From Rhexocercosporidium sp. MPI-PUGE-AT-0058 (Eukaryota > Ascomycota > Leotiomycetes > Helotiales): DNA of 64,000 nt. Within the stretch, counting starts at the first letter, position 1. Every line of letters begins with the position of its first letter. The notes under the pieces are model-generated. The model had not been told where the DNA came from, made no database searches, and worked only from the letters and a program-made list of their open reading frames with translations. The stretch is taken from contig JAGTJL010000005.1 in NCBI GenBank assembly GCA_020746875.1, forward strand, positions 1,302,001-1,366,000. The letters run 5' to 3'. This document shows, one piece after another, positions 38,471 to 49,880 of this stretch. A program made the position numbers and the translations under genes.

Positions 38471-38973
38471 GACCCCTCATCAACAAAACCTACCCTACTA
38501 CTATTCTATAGGAATCCGAAGTCTCGTGTCACGAAGAGCGCGCGCATGTCAGGAAACGAACTCATAGAAGCTTTGAAGACAGTCCTGGAACAGCATTGCA
38601 ACAGTCCTTCCATCAGATCTACGGATTAATTGCTTAATCAGAATTCGAAGGTTTGTTTTCTTAACTGTCGCTAATCAGGTGTACTGTAACCCCTTCCTGT
38701 TACTGGGGACACAAGGGAGTAGGTTTCGGAATTTTATCAGTCGAAAGGCTTCTCAATTACGCCCAGTGAGACATATCTCAATCATCTAAATGAGTTTCTT
38801 TTAGAATCAGTAGCTCCACTACTACAGTACAAAGCTTGAACCGTTCTGAGACGACCCCGCCATGAACCATGGTACCATGCCGACGTACCTGAAAACACCC
38901 AAACCAAAACCCTTTATCCGCCAGACTTGGGGAACGGTGGTGTCCGCATTCTAAAGAGCCTCGCCTCGTTCCT

Positions 38974-40455
38974 CTAGCTTGTATACTGAGCCTTCAACAA
39001 TTTGGCAATAGTCGTCAGCTGAATATTGCTGGTCCCTTCATAGATAGCCCCGATCTTGCTATCTCTCCACATCTTCTCCGCGATGCCCTCTCTGACAAAG
39101 CCCATCCCACCCATCCACTCAATAGCCTGCCCACTCACCCTCTGAGCAACCTGCGAAGCATACAACTTCGCCATAGCAGCGTCCTGGACGAAATTCTCGC
39201 CCGCCTCCTTCTTCCGGGCGGCGTTGAAAACCAGAGCTCGCGCGGCTGCGATCTCCGTGTATGCTTGCGCGATTTGATGTTGCATGCCCTGGAAGTCACC
39301 AACCAGTGTTCCGAACTGCTTACGGTCGTTCCAGACGTATCTAAGAGTCATTAGCAGGGCAAACCTATGATTTGTGATCAGGTCATGCGTACTTTGCGGC
39401 ATTCTCGAATGCTCCCAATGCAAGTCCAGTCATCTGGGCGGCGATACCGATTCGTCCTTCGTTGAGAAGACCAATGGCGTACTTGTATCCTTCTCCCTCC
39501 TTACCCAGCAAATTCCCCGCTGGCACTTCAACATCGTCGAAGTTGAGCACGCACGTGCTGCTAGCCTTGATACCGAGCTTCTTCTCCTTCTTGGCTATCG
39601 AGAATCCCTTCATGCCCTTCTCGACGATGAAAGCGGTGATTCCCTTGTATCCCTTGCTGTGGTCGAGATTGGCAAAGACGATGAAGAACTCAGCTTCCAT
39701 CGAGTTGGTAATCCACATCTTATTTCCTGAGATCTTGTATCCAGACTCGGTCTTGGTAGCCTTGGTGGCGAGGGCAAATGCATCGGATCCAGAGACTGGC
39801 TCAGAGAGACAGAAAGAGCCTAACAAAATCAGCATCCAACCTCATTCCCCGAATACACATTCCTTACCAACAGTATTTGTAGCCAACTTAGGAAGCCACT
39901 TCTTCTTCAACTCCGTACTACCCCACTTCAATACCGCCGTATTGACCAGCGTATTATGCACATCTACCATAACACTCACACTTGGATCGACTCTAGCCAG
40001 CTCCTCGATGCCCACAATAGCCGCTGTGAAATTCATTCCAGCGCCACCGTACTCCTCCGGGATCTCCACGCCCATGAGCCCTTGTTCGAACAGCTGCTCC
40101 ACGACCGACGGGTCCATAGATTCGTTCTCGTCCATCTCCCGCACTTTGGGCGCGATGACATCGTTGGCGAACTTGGAGACCGAGTCTGCCATTGCGGTTT
40201 CGATTTCAGACATGTGCGTGATGGGCGTAGGAGGAATCTCGGTGATGTCGGCTGCTTCATTGCATCTTCGTGTCGTGGCGGATAGAGGTCTCGCACTGTA
40301 GCAATTGTTAGAAACCGATTGAATTCCAACGACCCGGATTATGGATTGGCTTACTGTTGGTATATCCTGCTTGCTCGAGCAGGTCTGACGGTTGGGCGAG
40401 CAGTAGAAGCTGCCCTTTGGACCACCGGCCGCAGTGCCTTTGCAATTGAAGCCAT
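38974..40455 (-). CDS. Mitochondrial acyl-CoA dehydrogenase, short/branched-chain type
   Basis: FAD enzyme that makes the trans-2,3-enoyl-CoA in short- or branched-chain acyl-CoA breakdown and passes electrons to ETF. Exons 40455-40355, 40295-39868, 39819-39393 and 39340-38974; 440 residues. The N-terminus (MASIAKALRPVVQRAASTAR) is a mitochondrial targeting sequence. Family signatures: CLSEPVSGSDAF and KMWITNS (FAD and substrate binding), LLNEGRIGIAAQMTGLALGA, QWMGGMGF-like IEWMGGMGFVRE, and IYEGTSNIQ, where Glu sits at the catalytic-base position used by short-chain and short-branched-chain enzymes. Substrate (butyryl versus 2-methylbutyryl) cannot be decided from sequence alone. Confidence 0.94.
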
Positions 40456-41368
40456 AATAAGAGATCTAGGGTATCAGAGGACGATGAATTGGAGGAAAGT
40501 GAAGGAACTGGTCTCTGGAAAAAAGGCAAACGGTTCAAAAAGTTGACAGGTGAGAACTAGGAAGGTGTAGATGCACTAAAGACTGCTTCGCGGCTCGTGA
40601 TACTCGGCTTAAGGAATAGAAAGTGGTCAGACACCCGAGGCCTTCCAGCCTCGGCAAGGAATGTCCAACCAGGGGACAGCCTTGGGGCCCTACGCCACGC
40701 CCTTTGTCCGGGGTAGTTTCTACCCCATGTCGGCGATTGTGAATCGGTTCCGTGGCCGGAGGTCCTTTGCCGAACAAATATCATCGGTTGTCAAATTTAT
40801 GATGTTTGGACGATGGGTGTCAAAACTGTGTTGCGGATATTTTCGACCATAATGTTATACTTTGCTCGAAAGCATACTTGTTCTCATGCCAAGAGCATTT
40901 GCAATCAATTTCAAATAATGTCCGACTTTCTTCGAGATATTACTTGTAAAGGAGTGTGATGTATATTTTCTCGTGTATGGAGGTATTCGTAAAGTCCTCC
41001 AACGCCAAATTTCGTTTGCTCGACGTCTCAACCTTTGTCCCTGCCTCTGCCGATTCCTACTCAAGCATTACCAATTCTAGCCAAATGAGAGACGAATCAA
41101 AATCAAATTCAAAAATATCATGTCCTAACGTCAGACGGGTATATCTAACGCCATGAAGCATCCACAACGCCGCAAGCCATGTCCCAACGTTCAAGACCTT
41201 TTCTTTACTTTCCGAAGGCTTGAACGCCACAGCGCCTCCACTTGTAAATGCCTAAAAGTAAATGAATGAAAGTTGTCTTCATTCTTTCCAAATCCATCCC
41301 TCTTCACCATCTACGGAATAATGACCACAACAAGGATCTTTTCCGCAGTTTCCCTTATCCAAAGATCT
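40456..41368. other. Intergenic
   Basis: About 910 bp upstream of the acyl-CoA dehydrogenase and downstream of the Bsc6-like carrier. No gene or RNA supported. Confidence 0.55.
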
Positions 41369-42933
41369 TTACTCAGTACTGCGTTTCTTAGGCGTAGGCA
41401 GGATGAACCAGCACCCAAGCATGACAGTAAAGAGTACGATACAGATCGGGTGCAAGACGAATGTGCCCGCAGCTTGTGCCAAAATACCAGTGGTGAATGG
41501 AGCCACAGCACCTCCAGAAGATCCAAAGGCACTGATGACACTCAAACTGCTAACTTGCTCCTTGCGGCCAATAGCCCTCGAGAAGATGACTGTGGCGCAA
41601 GGATACACTGGTCCCAGCAACAAGCCGACAATGGAGACAGCCACGGCATTCCCAATGACATTCGGTACCAGCCAGACGAGCAATTCAAATACAGCTGCTC
41701 CGATGACCATCCCGTAAACGAAAAGCTTCTCTCCGATCTTGTGTGCCGGATGAGAGAGGAAGAACCGTCCTAATGTGATGCCCGCCCAGAATCCAGATGT
41801 GACATATCCCACCGATGCAGGATCTCCATGGCGAGCAGTGATCAAGAAAGAAATGACCCAGCCCGAAATAGAAACTTCTGCTCCCTGATAGGCAAAAATG
41901 AAGAGTGCTCCCAAGATGACAGTCTTAGATTTGAAAGACTGCAGCATACTAGCAAGTTGTTCTTTGATCTGCAGTTTAGGCTCCTGGCCCGCATTTTCGT
42001 TGTGTTGCATTTCTATTGGTGTGAGGAGGGACAAGCCAGCCTCAGCCTCGTATCTCCAGAATGACCATGCAGCAAGAGCTCCGTTGAACAAAGTGATAGA
42101 AAGCGGGAGGAAATAAAATCGGCTCCAGAGCAGATTCCCTTTAGTTACCATGGCCGTAGCCATCAATGGGCCAATCGTGCCTCCGATTCCGTATGATCCA
42201 TGCATAGCTCCCAGCATCTTTGTTCCATTGTGTAGGTTGGCTGCGAACACATTCCCCATGGCTAGATTGATGGCCATCCCAAATCCTAAGAAGAAGAAGC
42301 AAACAATAACAACTGGCCATGGTGGCGTGCATACGATCGGGATATATCCGCAAGTCATCAGAGACTGTGCTATAATCAGGGTCCTGGCTCTTCCAAGCCG
42401 GGCTCGGATAGCATCCACGAAGAAGGCGGCAGACATGAATCCAATAGCATTCGTAACGAATATGAGAGATACAATGGCATATCCGATGTTGTAGTGTCTA
42501 GAACTGAAGTCAGATAGTGGCAGATATTCGACAGTTGTAATACTTACGTCTCCATATATGGAATGAGAGCACCAGGCGCCGAGTCACTCAATCCGTTTGC
42601 AAAATTCATGAGACAAACTGACAACATTCTGAATCTGTTCATGGGAGGGTACGAGAAGCTCTGCAGAGCATCCACCTCATGCTCATTGACTGGGGTTGAC
42701 GGTCTACTCATCTCCAAATCGATTGGCTCCCTCGGAGTCTGAGTCCCAGACCCAGGTTGCGAAGGGCCATTAAGTCTTGCCCCCCATTGTAAGTTTTCGA
42801 GCTCGATTGGGTCCGGCACAGAATGATAGACTCGAGGGAAGGCTTTGGCCGGAGCAGCAGGTGCTGTAGTACCTTCCTCCTTGTTCGAAGATGGCTCGTG
42901 ATCAACGAAAGCGCCGAAAGCGTGAGAACTCAT
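41369..42933 (-). CDS. MFS transporter, Bsc6/fucose-permease-like
   Basis: Polytopic membrane carrier with 10-12 predicted helices. Exons 42933-42548 and 42497-41369; about 504 residues from the first ATG. An ~110-residue cytosolic N-terminus rich in Pro/Ser/Glu precedes the first helix (MLSVCLMNFANGLSDSAPGA). Typical FHS/Bsc6-group segments are GYAIVSLIFVTNAIGF, AMHGSYGIGGTIGPL, GAEVSISGWVISFLI and GLLLGPVYPCATVIFSRAI; the last helix ends FILPTPKKRSTE. Members are often annotated as bypass-of-stop-codon protein 6; the substrate is not known. It is divergent from the EIF1AD-like gene. Confidence 0.9.
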
Positions 42934-43597
42934 GTTGGGAATAGCCACAGAACTACGAATATATGAAAATGTCCCAGCAGTTGTCAACGAACTTGGTGCC
43001 TTGCATCCGGCTCGGTGAAGTGTACCAGCAAATAGAGTAACAAGGCGACGATTGACGAAGGAAAGGAAGAAAAAAGTGGACAGATGGAGAGATTAAAACA
43101 TAATATAGTAAGAAAGGGAGAGTTATGGGCCTTCCACGATAGAGCGAACGAGAGCGGAGAATTAGCCAAGAAACTGTTTATTAGTGAGCCACATATCGTG
43201 AACTTCAGGCCCACGAGCGGAGAATCAAGTGGCGGTCCAGCATTTGTAGATTCAGGAATGCCATCGAATTGGTTCGGAAGTGCTCTTGCGTGTAAAACCC
43301 CGCTGCATTAGGGCCGCATTTGCTGAGAAATCAAAGTTGGGAACTTTTACGAGCTTCTTGACTTATTTGTTCGGCCAACCTGCTCTTTTTCTTTTTCATA
43401 CTTCAAAGTATGCTGACCCCGCCGGATAAACTATTCCGCCTAGCTCCCGGCGCTGATCCAAATTTATTTCAATGAGCTCTGAAGGTGAACACGAAGTCGA
43501 ATTCGATCAGCTCTCAGTGATTCCTCTTGATTACCAACAAACTCGACCGTCAGACTACCCAAGACTCCCAGACTATTTGCGAATCTAGAACATCACC
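42934..43597. promoter_or_regulatory. Divergent promoter region, Bsc6-like carrier and EIF1AD-like gene
   Basis: 664 bp between divergent starts. No motif identified. Confidence 0.5.
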
Positions 43598-44078
43598 ATG
43601 GCCAAGCCAAAGCGCAACATTGTGGCAGCTGCAGAGGAGACCTCTACCCCACCTTCTGAGCTGACCACCACGCAGTCGATCGCACGAGTGATCAAAGCGG
43701 AAGGAAATAGCCTGTACTCATGTTCGCTACCCAACAAGAAAACAATCCTCGTAGAACTTGAATCCCGATTCCGGAACACCATCTGGCTAAAGCGCGGAGG
43801 ATATGTCCTGATCGATACTAAGGAGGCCGAGGTTCGGCAGAACAAGATTGATGGCGAGATCATAAACGTGGTTCGAGACGAGCATCTGTGGAGAAAAGAG
43901 GCTTATTGGTGAGAAGCTTCCCATATATGTACATGAGCTCCCGGGGATATGGCCGCTGACTGTTTTTCACAGGCCTAAGGAGTTCCCGAAGTCCACTGCA
44001 TACGCTGAGGACTCAGACGATGAAGAATCGACGGTGGGAAAGATGCCTCCTTCCGACTCGGAGGGTGAATACGAGTAG
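43598..44078 (+). CDS. EIF1AD-like protein with S1/eIF1A-type OB fold
   Basis: Exons 43598-43908 and 43973-44078; 138 residues. The N-terminal ~105 residues match the eIF1A-like S1 domain family: TTQSIARVIKAEGNSLYSCS, then KKTILVELESRFRNTIWLKR and GGYVLIDTKEAE. The C-terminus is acidic with EDSDDEEST and ends SDSEGEYE, as in EIF1AD (a nuclear, RNA-binding relative of eIF1A with a late role in 40S maturation in animals). It lacks the eIF1A N- and C-terminal tails, so it is not eIF1A itself. Its stop codon lies only 24 nt from the ALG3 stop on the opposite strand. Confidence 0.9.
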
Positions 44079-44102
44079 ATTAAACGGCACTTGCTTGCAA
44101 GC

Positions 44103-45562
44103 TCAAGTCAACTTCCTACTCGCACCACCCTCGCCTTTCGGGCTCACGAAATCCGTTCGAGTTCCCCACCACATCCGTGCAACTGTAACAGCCAGTACTC
44201 CAACAACAACCTTCGAGCTCACATCCGTACTTGGATAAACATTCCAAGCCCATTCTTGAGCAGCCCACAAACCATACTGGAAGATCGGGTGCATGCCACT
44301 CCGCCATAGAAGGAAGGGGGTAGCCAGTGCAATGTAGGCGTAAAACTGGTAGTGGAGGGAACGAGCGAATACCATGCCAATGGCATTGGCCGTGAGGATA
44401 GTCGTCAGGATATAGTTCGGAGAAATTCGAATGGACACTGCATGCTGCATCTGTCCACATGGCTCCTGGAATTTCAGAACATTTCCAAGCAATTCTGTCC
44501 ATGGTTTCTCTGCAGGTCTGAGCCATCTCGTGGTGATGAAAAGCAGCAAAGTGCTGGCATGTCCTACCAACAGCGAGTACGAAAACTCCTTGCTCAAGAA
44601 TGTCTCCTCTCCGAGGAATCTCCAATTGACTGTCCATTTGAATAAGAAGACCCTCGAGAACTCGAAAGCCCTATTCAAATACCCCATTGCATTTTCCGGC
44701 AGGAACGGCAAGGCTAAACAAAGCTGTAGCTGTGCCATAAGGTAAGCTTGCTTGAGACTGCCCTGCAGACCCCGTCCGAGGAAGAGGACAACTCCCACAG
44801 CAGGGAGAGACAAAAGCAAAGACATCTTGACCCCAACTCCCAGACTGTACGATATGCCACCGAGAGTCCAGATGCGGCGTTGGAACATGTAGATAGCGAC
44901 CCAGAGGAAGAAGACAGCAAAGCAGTCGTTAAAAAGTCGAAGGACGAAGATACTGTGCAATCGTTTCGACATTACCAGCATAGGGAAGATATAAAGCGGT
45001 GCCTAGACAGTGGATCAATCAGCCAACTCTCCCTTCCCCAAATATAAATCAAAATAGAAAGTTCTCCTCAGTCCAAACGTACCTTCGCCCGTCTATAACA
45101 AGCCATAACAACCGCCAACGTCGCCAAATACAACACCCCAAAGATCCTCTGTGCAAGCAAGATATTCCTCCCCTGATCCGTAACGCGGTACAGTATCCAG
45201 TAAATATACACATGCGCCGCAGGGTAGACCAGCGGACCCGTACCGCCCTTGATCTTTGTGTAGTCGCGCTCGCCGTCCTCATACTGTGCAATCTGCTCCA
45301 TGTATGCTTTCCAGTCGATTTCCGTATCTGCCAATAAATGCGTTCGTTAGGAAAACATATCATACCAAAACTAAAGATCTTTGATAGGGATTAATGATGA
45401 CGTACAGGAAACTTTGTAAATGATCAGGCTAGTCAGAAATGCATCTGCCATTAACAGTAGAGGGGGCACGTATTTCGAGAGAGGATGAACACCCATGGCG
45501 AGGTCTTTTGCTTGTCGAGTGTACGAGATGTGCCGCACTGGCGGGGTATTTTCTTCTGCCAT
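44103..45562 (-). CDS. ALG3: Alg3, Dol-P-Man:Man5GlcNAc2-PP-Dol alpha-1,3-mannosyltransferase
   Basis: ER-membrane enzyme that adds the sixth mannose, the first in the lumen, to the lipid-linked N-glycan precursor. Exons 45562-45406, 45327-45083 and 45002-44103; 433 residues, the usual size. Many hydrophobic helices. Conserved segments: [33 protein letters not shown] (the conserved luminal loop), [53 protein letters not shown] and [17 protein letters not shown]. The C-terminus is basic, without a clear KKxx signal. All splice joins are in frame. Confidence 0.96.
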
Positions 45563-46020
45563 GTTGGTTTGCAGGATTTGAGAAGGAGAAAATTGGAGGA
45601 GAAATGAAGGTTGGGAAGGTTCAATTGTTGAAGAGATTATGAAGGGGTAGGTAGCTATGGAACCCGAGCTCCCGCCTTGAGACGACGCAATTCAGGCAAG
45701 GCTGCCTCGGCGTTGAGGCTAGTGAAGACCATGGAACTGCATCTCAATTGGAAGTTTGATTGACTGGTTGCGTATCAATGTTTTTAATATGTAGAATACA
45801 AGCTTATTTTCTAGTGTTAGTCCAAATGATCATATTGCTTTTTCTCTACTTCAAAAGTGCTCAAGAACGCATTCGAGGCTGCAAAGCCTTCGAAGTCCGA
45901 AGTAGACGCTAGTACAATTAAACTGGGGTACATCTCAAGCTTTAAGATCCGTCATCAACCATCTTCTACCAGAGCTCCAGTCTCACAAATCTTCCATCCA
46001 AATCCCTCAAACTACCCAAT
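45563..46020. promoter_or_regulatory. Divergent promoter region, ALG3 and mitochondrial coiled-coil gene
   Basis: 458 bp between divergent starts; no further feature seen. Confidence 0.5.
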
Positions 46021-46506
46021 ATGTTCTCCTTAAGAAGTCTACCAGCTCGAGGCCCTCTAACCACACTGTCAAAATGGATCCTCGCCCCCTCAGCAAACAG
46101 ACCCTTATCCAATCTCCTGAACAGCCACCGGACATCCAAAACCACCACCCCTCCCTCCAACTCTCTCACATCCTGCTCTCCCACCTCCACATCCACATCC
46201 TTCACATTATCTCAGCGCCACTACTCCGCCAAATCCACTGCCGACGCCCTAATCGAAGAGATCCAAGACCAATACGCAGTTGCACGTGACGAGTTCGAGA
46301 TCAGCACCGAAGAGACAGAGAAGAAGAGCGTGTACGCGCAGGCTGATCGCGAGGCCGCGAGAGAGGAGCTGGATAAGTTGAAGGAGATGTATGAAAAGGC
46401 TTTAAAGGGGAGTGATGGCGAGGAGGTCAAGTCGAGGATTGGGAATCGCATTAGGGAGTTGGATCATGCGGTTCAGGCGCTGGAGGAGAGTGCCCAGGAG
46501 CATTGA
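46021..46506 (+). CDS. Probable mitochondrial coiled-coil protein of unknown function
   Basis: Intronless, 161 residues. The first ~70 residues are Ser/Thr/Arg-rich without acidic residues (begins MFSLRSLPARGPLTTLSKWI), typical of a matrix-targeting presequence, ending near FTLSQRHYSAKST. The rest is strongly charged and helical (ALIEEIQDQYAVARDEFEIS, then REAAREELDKLKEMYEKALK and RIRELDHAVQALEES), predicted coiled coil. I do not recognise the family. The contrast between presequence and charged body supports a real gene. Confidence 0.72.
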   Translation: MFSLRSLPARGPLTTLSKWILAPSANRPLSNLLNSHRTSKTTTPPSNSLTSCSPTSTSTSFTLSQRHYSAKSTADALIEEIQDQYAVARDEFEISTEETEKKSVYAQADREAAREELDKLKEMYEKALKGSDGEEVKSRIGNRIRELDHAVQALEESAQEH

Positions 46507-47117
46507 GGGGTAATTGGGGATGTAAAGTACGTGTGAGGAATTAGTTTGTTTAGTGTTTGTAGATGTACAGTACTGTAGTTGCTGGTGTTATGGTTGAGCA
46601 GTTCGCTATCCTCACCGCAGACTGGTCATATTTTATAACATTCTTAGGGTTGCAAAAATCTTCTTCAAGGTCTGGAGAAGAGCTGTACGATGAGAGTCGG
46701 AGGGTTCCACGAAGGCAATTCGTTGTCGAAGGTCGAGATGATGGTCCAATGTACATTATGAAGACCTGCATGAAAACAGCTTGTTTAGGCCACCTAGCAC
46801 AGCCCAAATATACATTATGACGATTTATGAACGCGTTCAAATTCGTATGTCAAGCAGTAGTATCGGGTATCGCAACAATACAAACAAGGGTATGGTGCAG
46901 AGTTGAGCAAAAAGCTGCAACTTGAGGGTATTTCGCTTGTACAAAAGAAAAGACCCTGTTACTAGCGAAATCAAACCGTACTCCTGCTCCTCCATAGAGC
47001 CATTCAAACTAATGTGAAAAACAAAATATTTGATATCCGCCATGTGAGATCCAGGTTTCCGTCCGCTCTGAAAACACAAGAACCGTTTCGAGGTCACAAG
47101 AAGTGTAGCTAAGCGTT
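46507..47117. other. Intergenic, convergent
   Basis: 610 bp between two 3' ends. Contains the 12-nt perfect palindrome TACAGTACTGTA at 46565-46576; no gene. Confidence 0.55.
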
Positions 47118-48519
47118 TTAAGCGTCTTCATCTTCAGTCATCGTGTTGTCTGGCTCCAGCTCATCTATCATCGACATGATGTAGTTCCTGGCGGCGATGA
47201 TCATGAAGGCGATGGCGAATCCGTTCCAGACATCCATATCTTTATTCGTGAGATCGAGAGTTGAGAGGACTTTAGCTTCGGTGTCGGGTTCAGCCGAGTT
47301 GTGAGTGACGAGGATGACCTTTGTTTGAGCGACGACTAAGCCATAGAGGAGCGGCAAAGGTCTGGAGTATGTCTCCGTCTCGCCAGACTTATCATCTGGG
47401 ATTCTCAGGCTGGCCATGTGTTGCTCGCCGAGGAATTTCATCTGACTTGAAAGAGCTGCGCCAATGGAACCAGCGGTTTGAGAGGAACGAGCCGCAACAA
47501 CGGTGTGTACTGGAATGAAGCGCTTTTTGTGGTAGCCACCATCCCTCTCGGCCCATTTGATGTAATTTTGGATCTCCTTGGCAACCATCTTCTCTGGATA
47601 ACCACCCACGCTGAGCTTGTCGCGGACACGGACACCAAGAGTGATGAGAGATTGCAAAGCTTTGATTCCTATTTTCACCCGTTAGCATTGAAAGTATTCT
47701 GAGGAATCGATATGACTTACCTCGATAGCTACTGAGACAGTTGGAATTGACAAAGGTATCTTGATCATTCTCGGTGAATAGAACCTCGGGGAGAGTTGGG
47801 AAGTCGATCTGCCAATCAATGGGTACGAGGGGTTCGAAACTGCGCAGGGCCAATCTCTCGTAGAGGAAGAGGGCGTCTGGATGCCAGCTAGCATCAGCTT
47901 TGGCCTTTTGGATGTTCTCCTGGATTGTCTCGAATTCTTTCTGTCTTGCCAAATATTCCTGGACCTTTGCTTCAGATGCTGCAGCTTCTTGGGCCTCCAA
48001 GTCGACTTCGTCTTCCTCCTCAGAGTAGAACTCCCCGTCTTCCAGCATCACCTCATCGCTGTCCACGTCCTCCTCGGCATCGCCTTCTCCGCCCTCATCT
48101 TCTGCATCAAACTCGATGTCATTGTGACTCTCCTCTTCGATCTCCTCTTCAGTATCCTCTTCAAGCGCCTCTTCTGCATCCTCGTCATCAACTGCCGAAA
48201 TGAGAGAACTCTCTTCGGAACCAACAGTCGAGACTTGTGAAACCGAGTCGCCTGGCGAGATGACAATCTCGTCCTCCTCCTCCTCCTCCTCACGAGCTCG
48301 TTTTCGAGGATTCTTTGGTTGGGGGGTTGTGGGGTACTTCGAGGTGAGATGATTGAAAGCAATAGCTTGCGCCTTCTTGCCTCGAGGCTCGGGGCTTGGA
48401 GCAAGGTACTCGTGGTCTTTCGAGGTGGAGGGAGTGCCAGGGCCGACAGTGCGACGGCGTTTCGCAGCTGGGGAGAGGAACTGGACGAAAGTATCTTTGA
48501 GCCTGAATAGGGTATCCAT
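47118..48519 (-). CDS. Unrecognised protein with a long acidic tract
   Basis: Exons 48519-47721 and 47668-47118; 449 residues from MDTLFRLKDTFVQFLSPAAK. The frame is open further upstream to 48633, but no convincing earlier start is needed. KRRRT (23-27) and PRKRAREEEEEE look like nuclear-localisation signals. Residues about 85-175 are almost entirely Glu/Asp with Ser. The C-terminal ~270 residues are folded-looking: WHPDALFLYERLALRSFEPL, PIDWQIDFPTLPEVLF, then IKALQSLITLGVRVRDKLSV and WNGFAIAFMIIAARNYIMSM. No named domain comes to mind; a chromatin- or nucleolus-associated role would be a guess from composition only. Confidence 0.85.
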
Positions 48520-49436
48520 TGTGAAGGCCTCAACTTTGACTCGCGATCTCGCTCTCTCGGACGAGGGGATGATTGATCGAGTGAGGTTGGGAAAGTAAAG
48601 AAGGAAGGTGCTTTCTTGTTGTGCAGCCAACAATCGGAGTTGGTATCAGCTTCACAAATCGTAGAAGTTAGAGAAATTTACAGAAGTGAACCCATAGAAG
48701 TAGGGAGATTTAGCGGGAGATTTAACGGAAGATGTCTCGATAGATATAATCAAATGTAACTAATGTCTGCGGCAAATAGCTGCCTACCTCCCCTCCTATT
48801 GTGGTTGAAGTACAATAGCTCCTCCATCTATCGCCAACCACAGCCTTGCCTATAGCCAGATAGTTCTGAAACGCCGCTAAGTCGTGCCCCTGCACGCTTC
48901 ACCTCGCGAATTCTGGAGCCTTGAAACCCCGAAGACTTCACTTTCTAATAGAATGATTCTTCAAATCGTTCTTTCGGTCTAATTCTCAACAGACAGCTTC
49001 TCTTCTGGGATTCCATTGCTCGTCGAGGTTATCCATCAACACCACAAGGCTCGGACCAGACTCGAATGTGTACCAAGTCCGCGAACTCCCTTCCGTCAGA
49101 CACCCCAGCTGTAAAATACGAGAAATTCCGGCTTTGATATAAGACAATATGCGGATACAAGTCAGATACTAAATACAAGAAGTCCTCCGCGATCAATTAA
49201 TTCCAAGATCTGATGTCCAGACTTTCACGTATCGACCAAACTATAAACAGATACGCTCTCTCTGCTGACAAACTTCTACTAACAAACCATCAGCATCTAC
49301 CATTCTGTTGCCCACGGAGATGGATCACCAAAAGCCGCATCATTTGTAGGACATATACTAGAAAAGAAGTCAGTCAGTTGTAGAGTGATGATGTGAAAAC
49401 GGTCTAAAAGTCTTACAAGACCAATAAAACAGTTTC
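48520..49436. other. Intergenic
   Basis: About 920 bp between two minus-strand genes; presumed promoter of the acidic-protein gene. No other feature supported. Confidence 0.5.
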
Positions 49437-49880
49437 TCACGGCCGAGGAACCGGAATTGGACGAGGTTCAAGATCTGCAACGACATGATGTACACCCTTC
49501 TCAATATCTCCCAATCCTACCCCTCCAATATGTTCCACCTCCGGACTCTTCTCCATCGGCATCGAAGACACACTACTATTCGTCGTCGTATGCGGTCTCC
49601 GCGTCCAAGGAATATCTGGCCCAGTAGGCTGCTGTGTTGTCTTCGTTTTACTAGATTGTGCTGTTGGTTGGAGCGATACTCTGATGGTTTTGGTTGATAT
49701 AATTCCTCTCTTGTTGGTCTGCTTCGAGCCTTCGCGGAAGGTGCCTCCTGGTACTGACAGAAGATTTGGCGTTGGTCGACGTGGGGGCGCGGCTGAGTGG
49801 CCATTGATAGGGTTGAGAGGTTCAAACGCTACAGTGCAGAGGAGTAGGGAGGTGACGGTAATGACTGTGTTGAGATTCAT
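49437..49880 (-). CDS. Small predicted secreted protein, unknown function
   Basis: Intronless, 147 residues from the ATG at 49880. The N-terminus MNLNTVITVTSLLLCTVAFE has a hydrophobic core and small residues before a likely cleavage site, so a signal peptide is predicted. The mature part is Pro/Thr/Ser-rich with basic patches (APPRRPTPNLLSVPGG, PWTRRPHTTTNSS) and ends DLEPRPIPVPRP; it has no cysteine after the signal. No family recognised. Low-complexity composition means it could be intrinsically disordered or a chance frame; the clean signal peptide favours a gene. Confidence 0.55.
   Translation of the reverse strand: MNLNTVITVTSLLLCTVAFEPLNPINGHSAAPPRRPTPNLLSVPGGTFREGSKQTNKRGIISTKTIRVSLQPTAQSSKTKTTQQPTGPDIPWTRRPHTTTNSSVSSMPMEKSPEVEHIGGVGLGDIEKGVHHVVADLEPRPIPVPRP

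Larger units (their letters stand above)
37321..38973. promoter_or_regulatory. Long PKC1 upstream region with clustered TACAGTA motifs
   Basis: 1.65 kb between the PKC1 start and the stop of the acyl-CoA dehydrogenase gene. Contains six TACAGTA/TACTGTA heptamers at 37581, 37995, 38269, 38429, 38682 and 38823, and three short tandem repeats. Open frames here are low-complexity and unsupported. The length fits a complex promoter or long 5' leader for PKC1; a regulatory role for the heptamers is inference. Confidence 0.5.

Noticed and set aside
39462..40301. 279-codon open frame on the plus strand
   Set aside because: Antisense shadow of the acyl-CoA dehydrogenase exons, which are firmly supported by homology.
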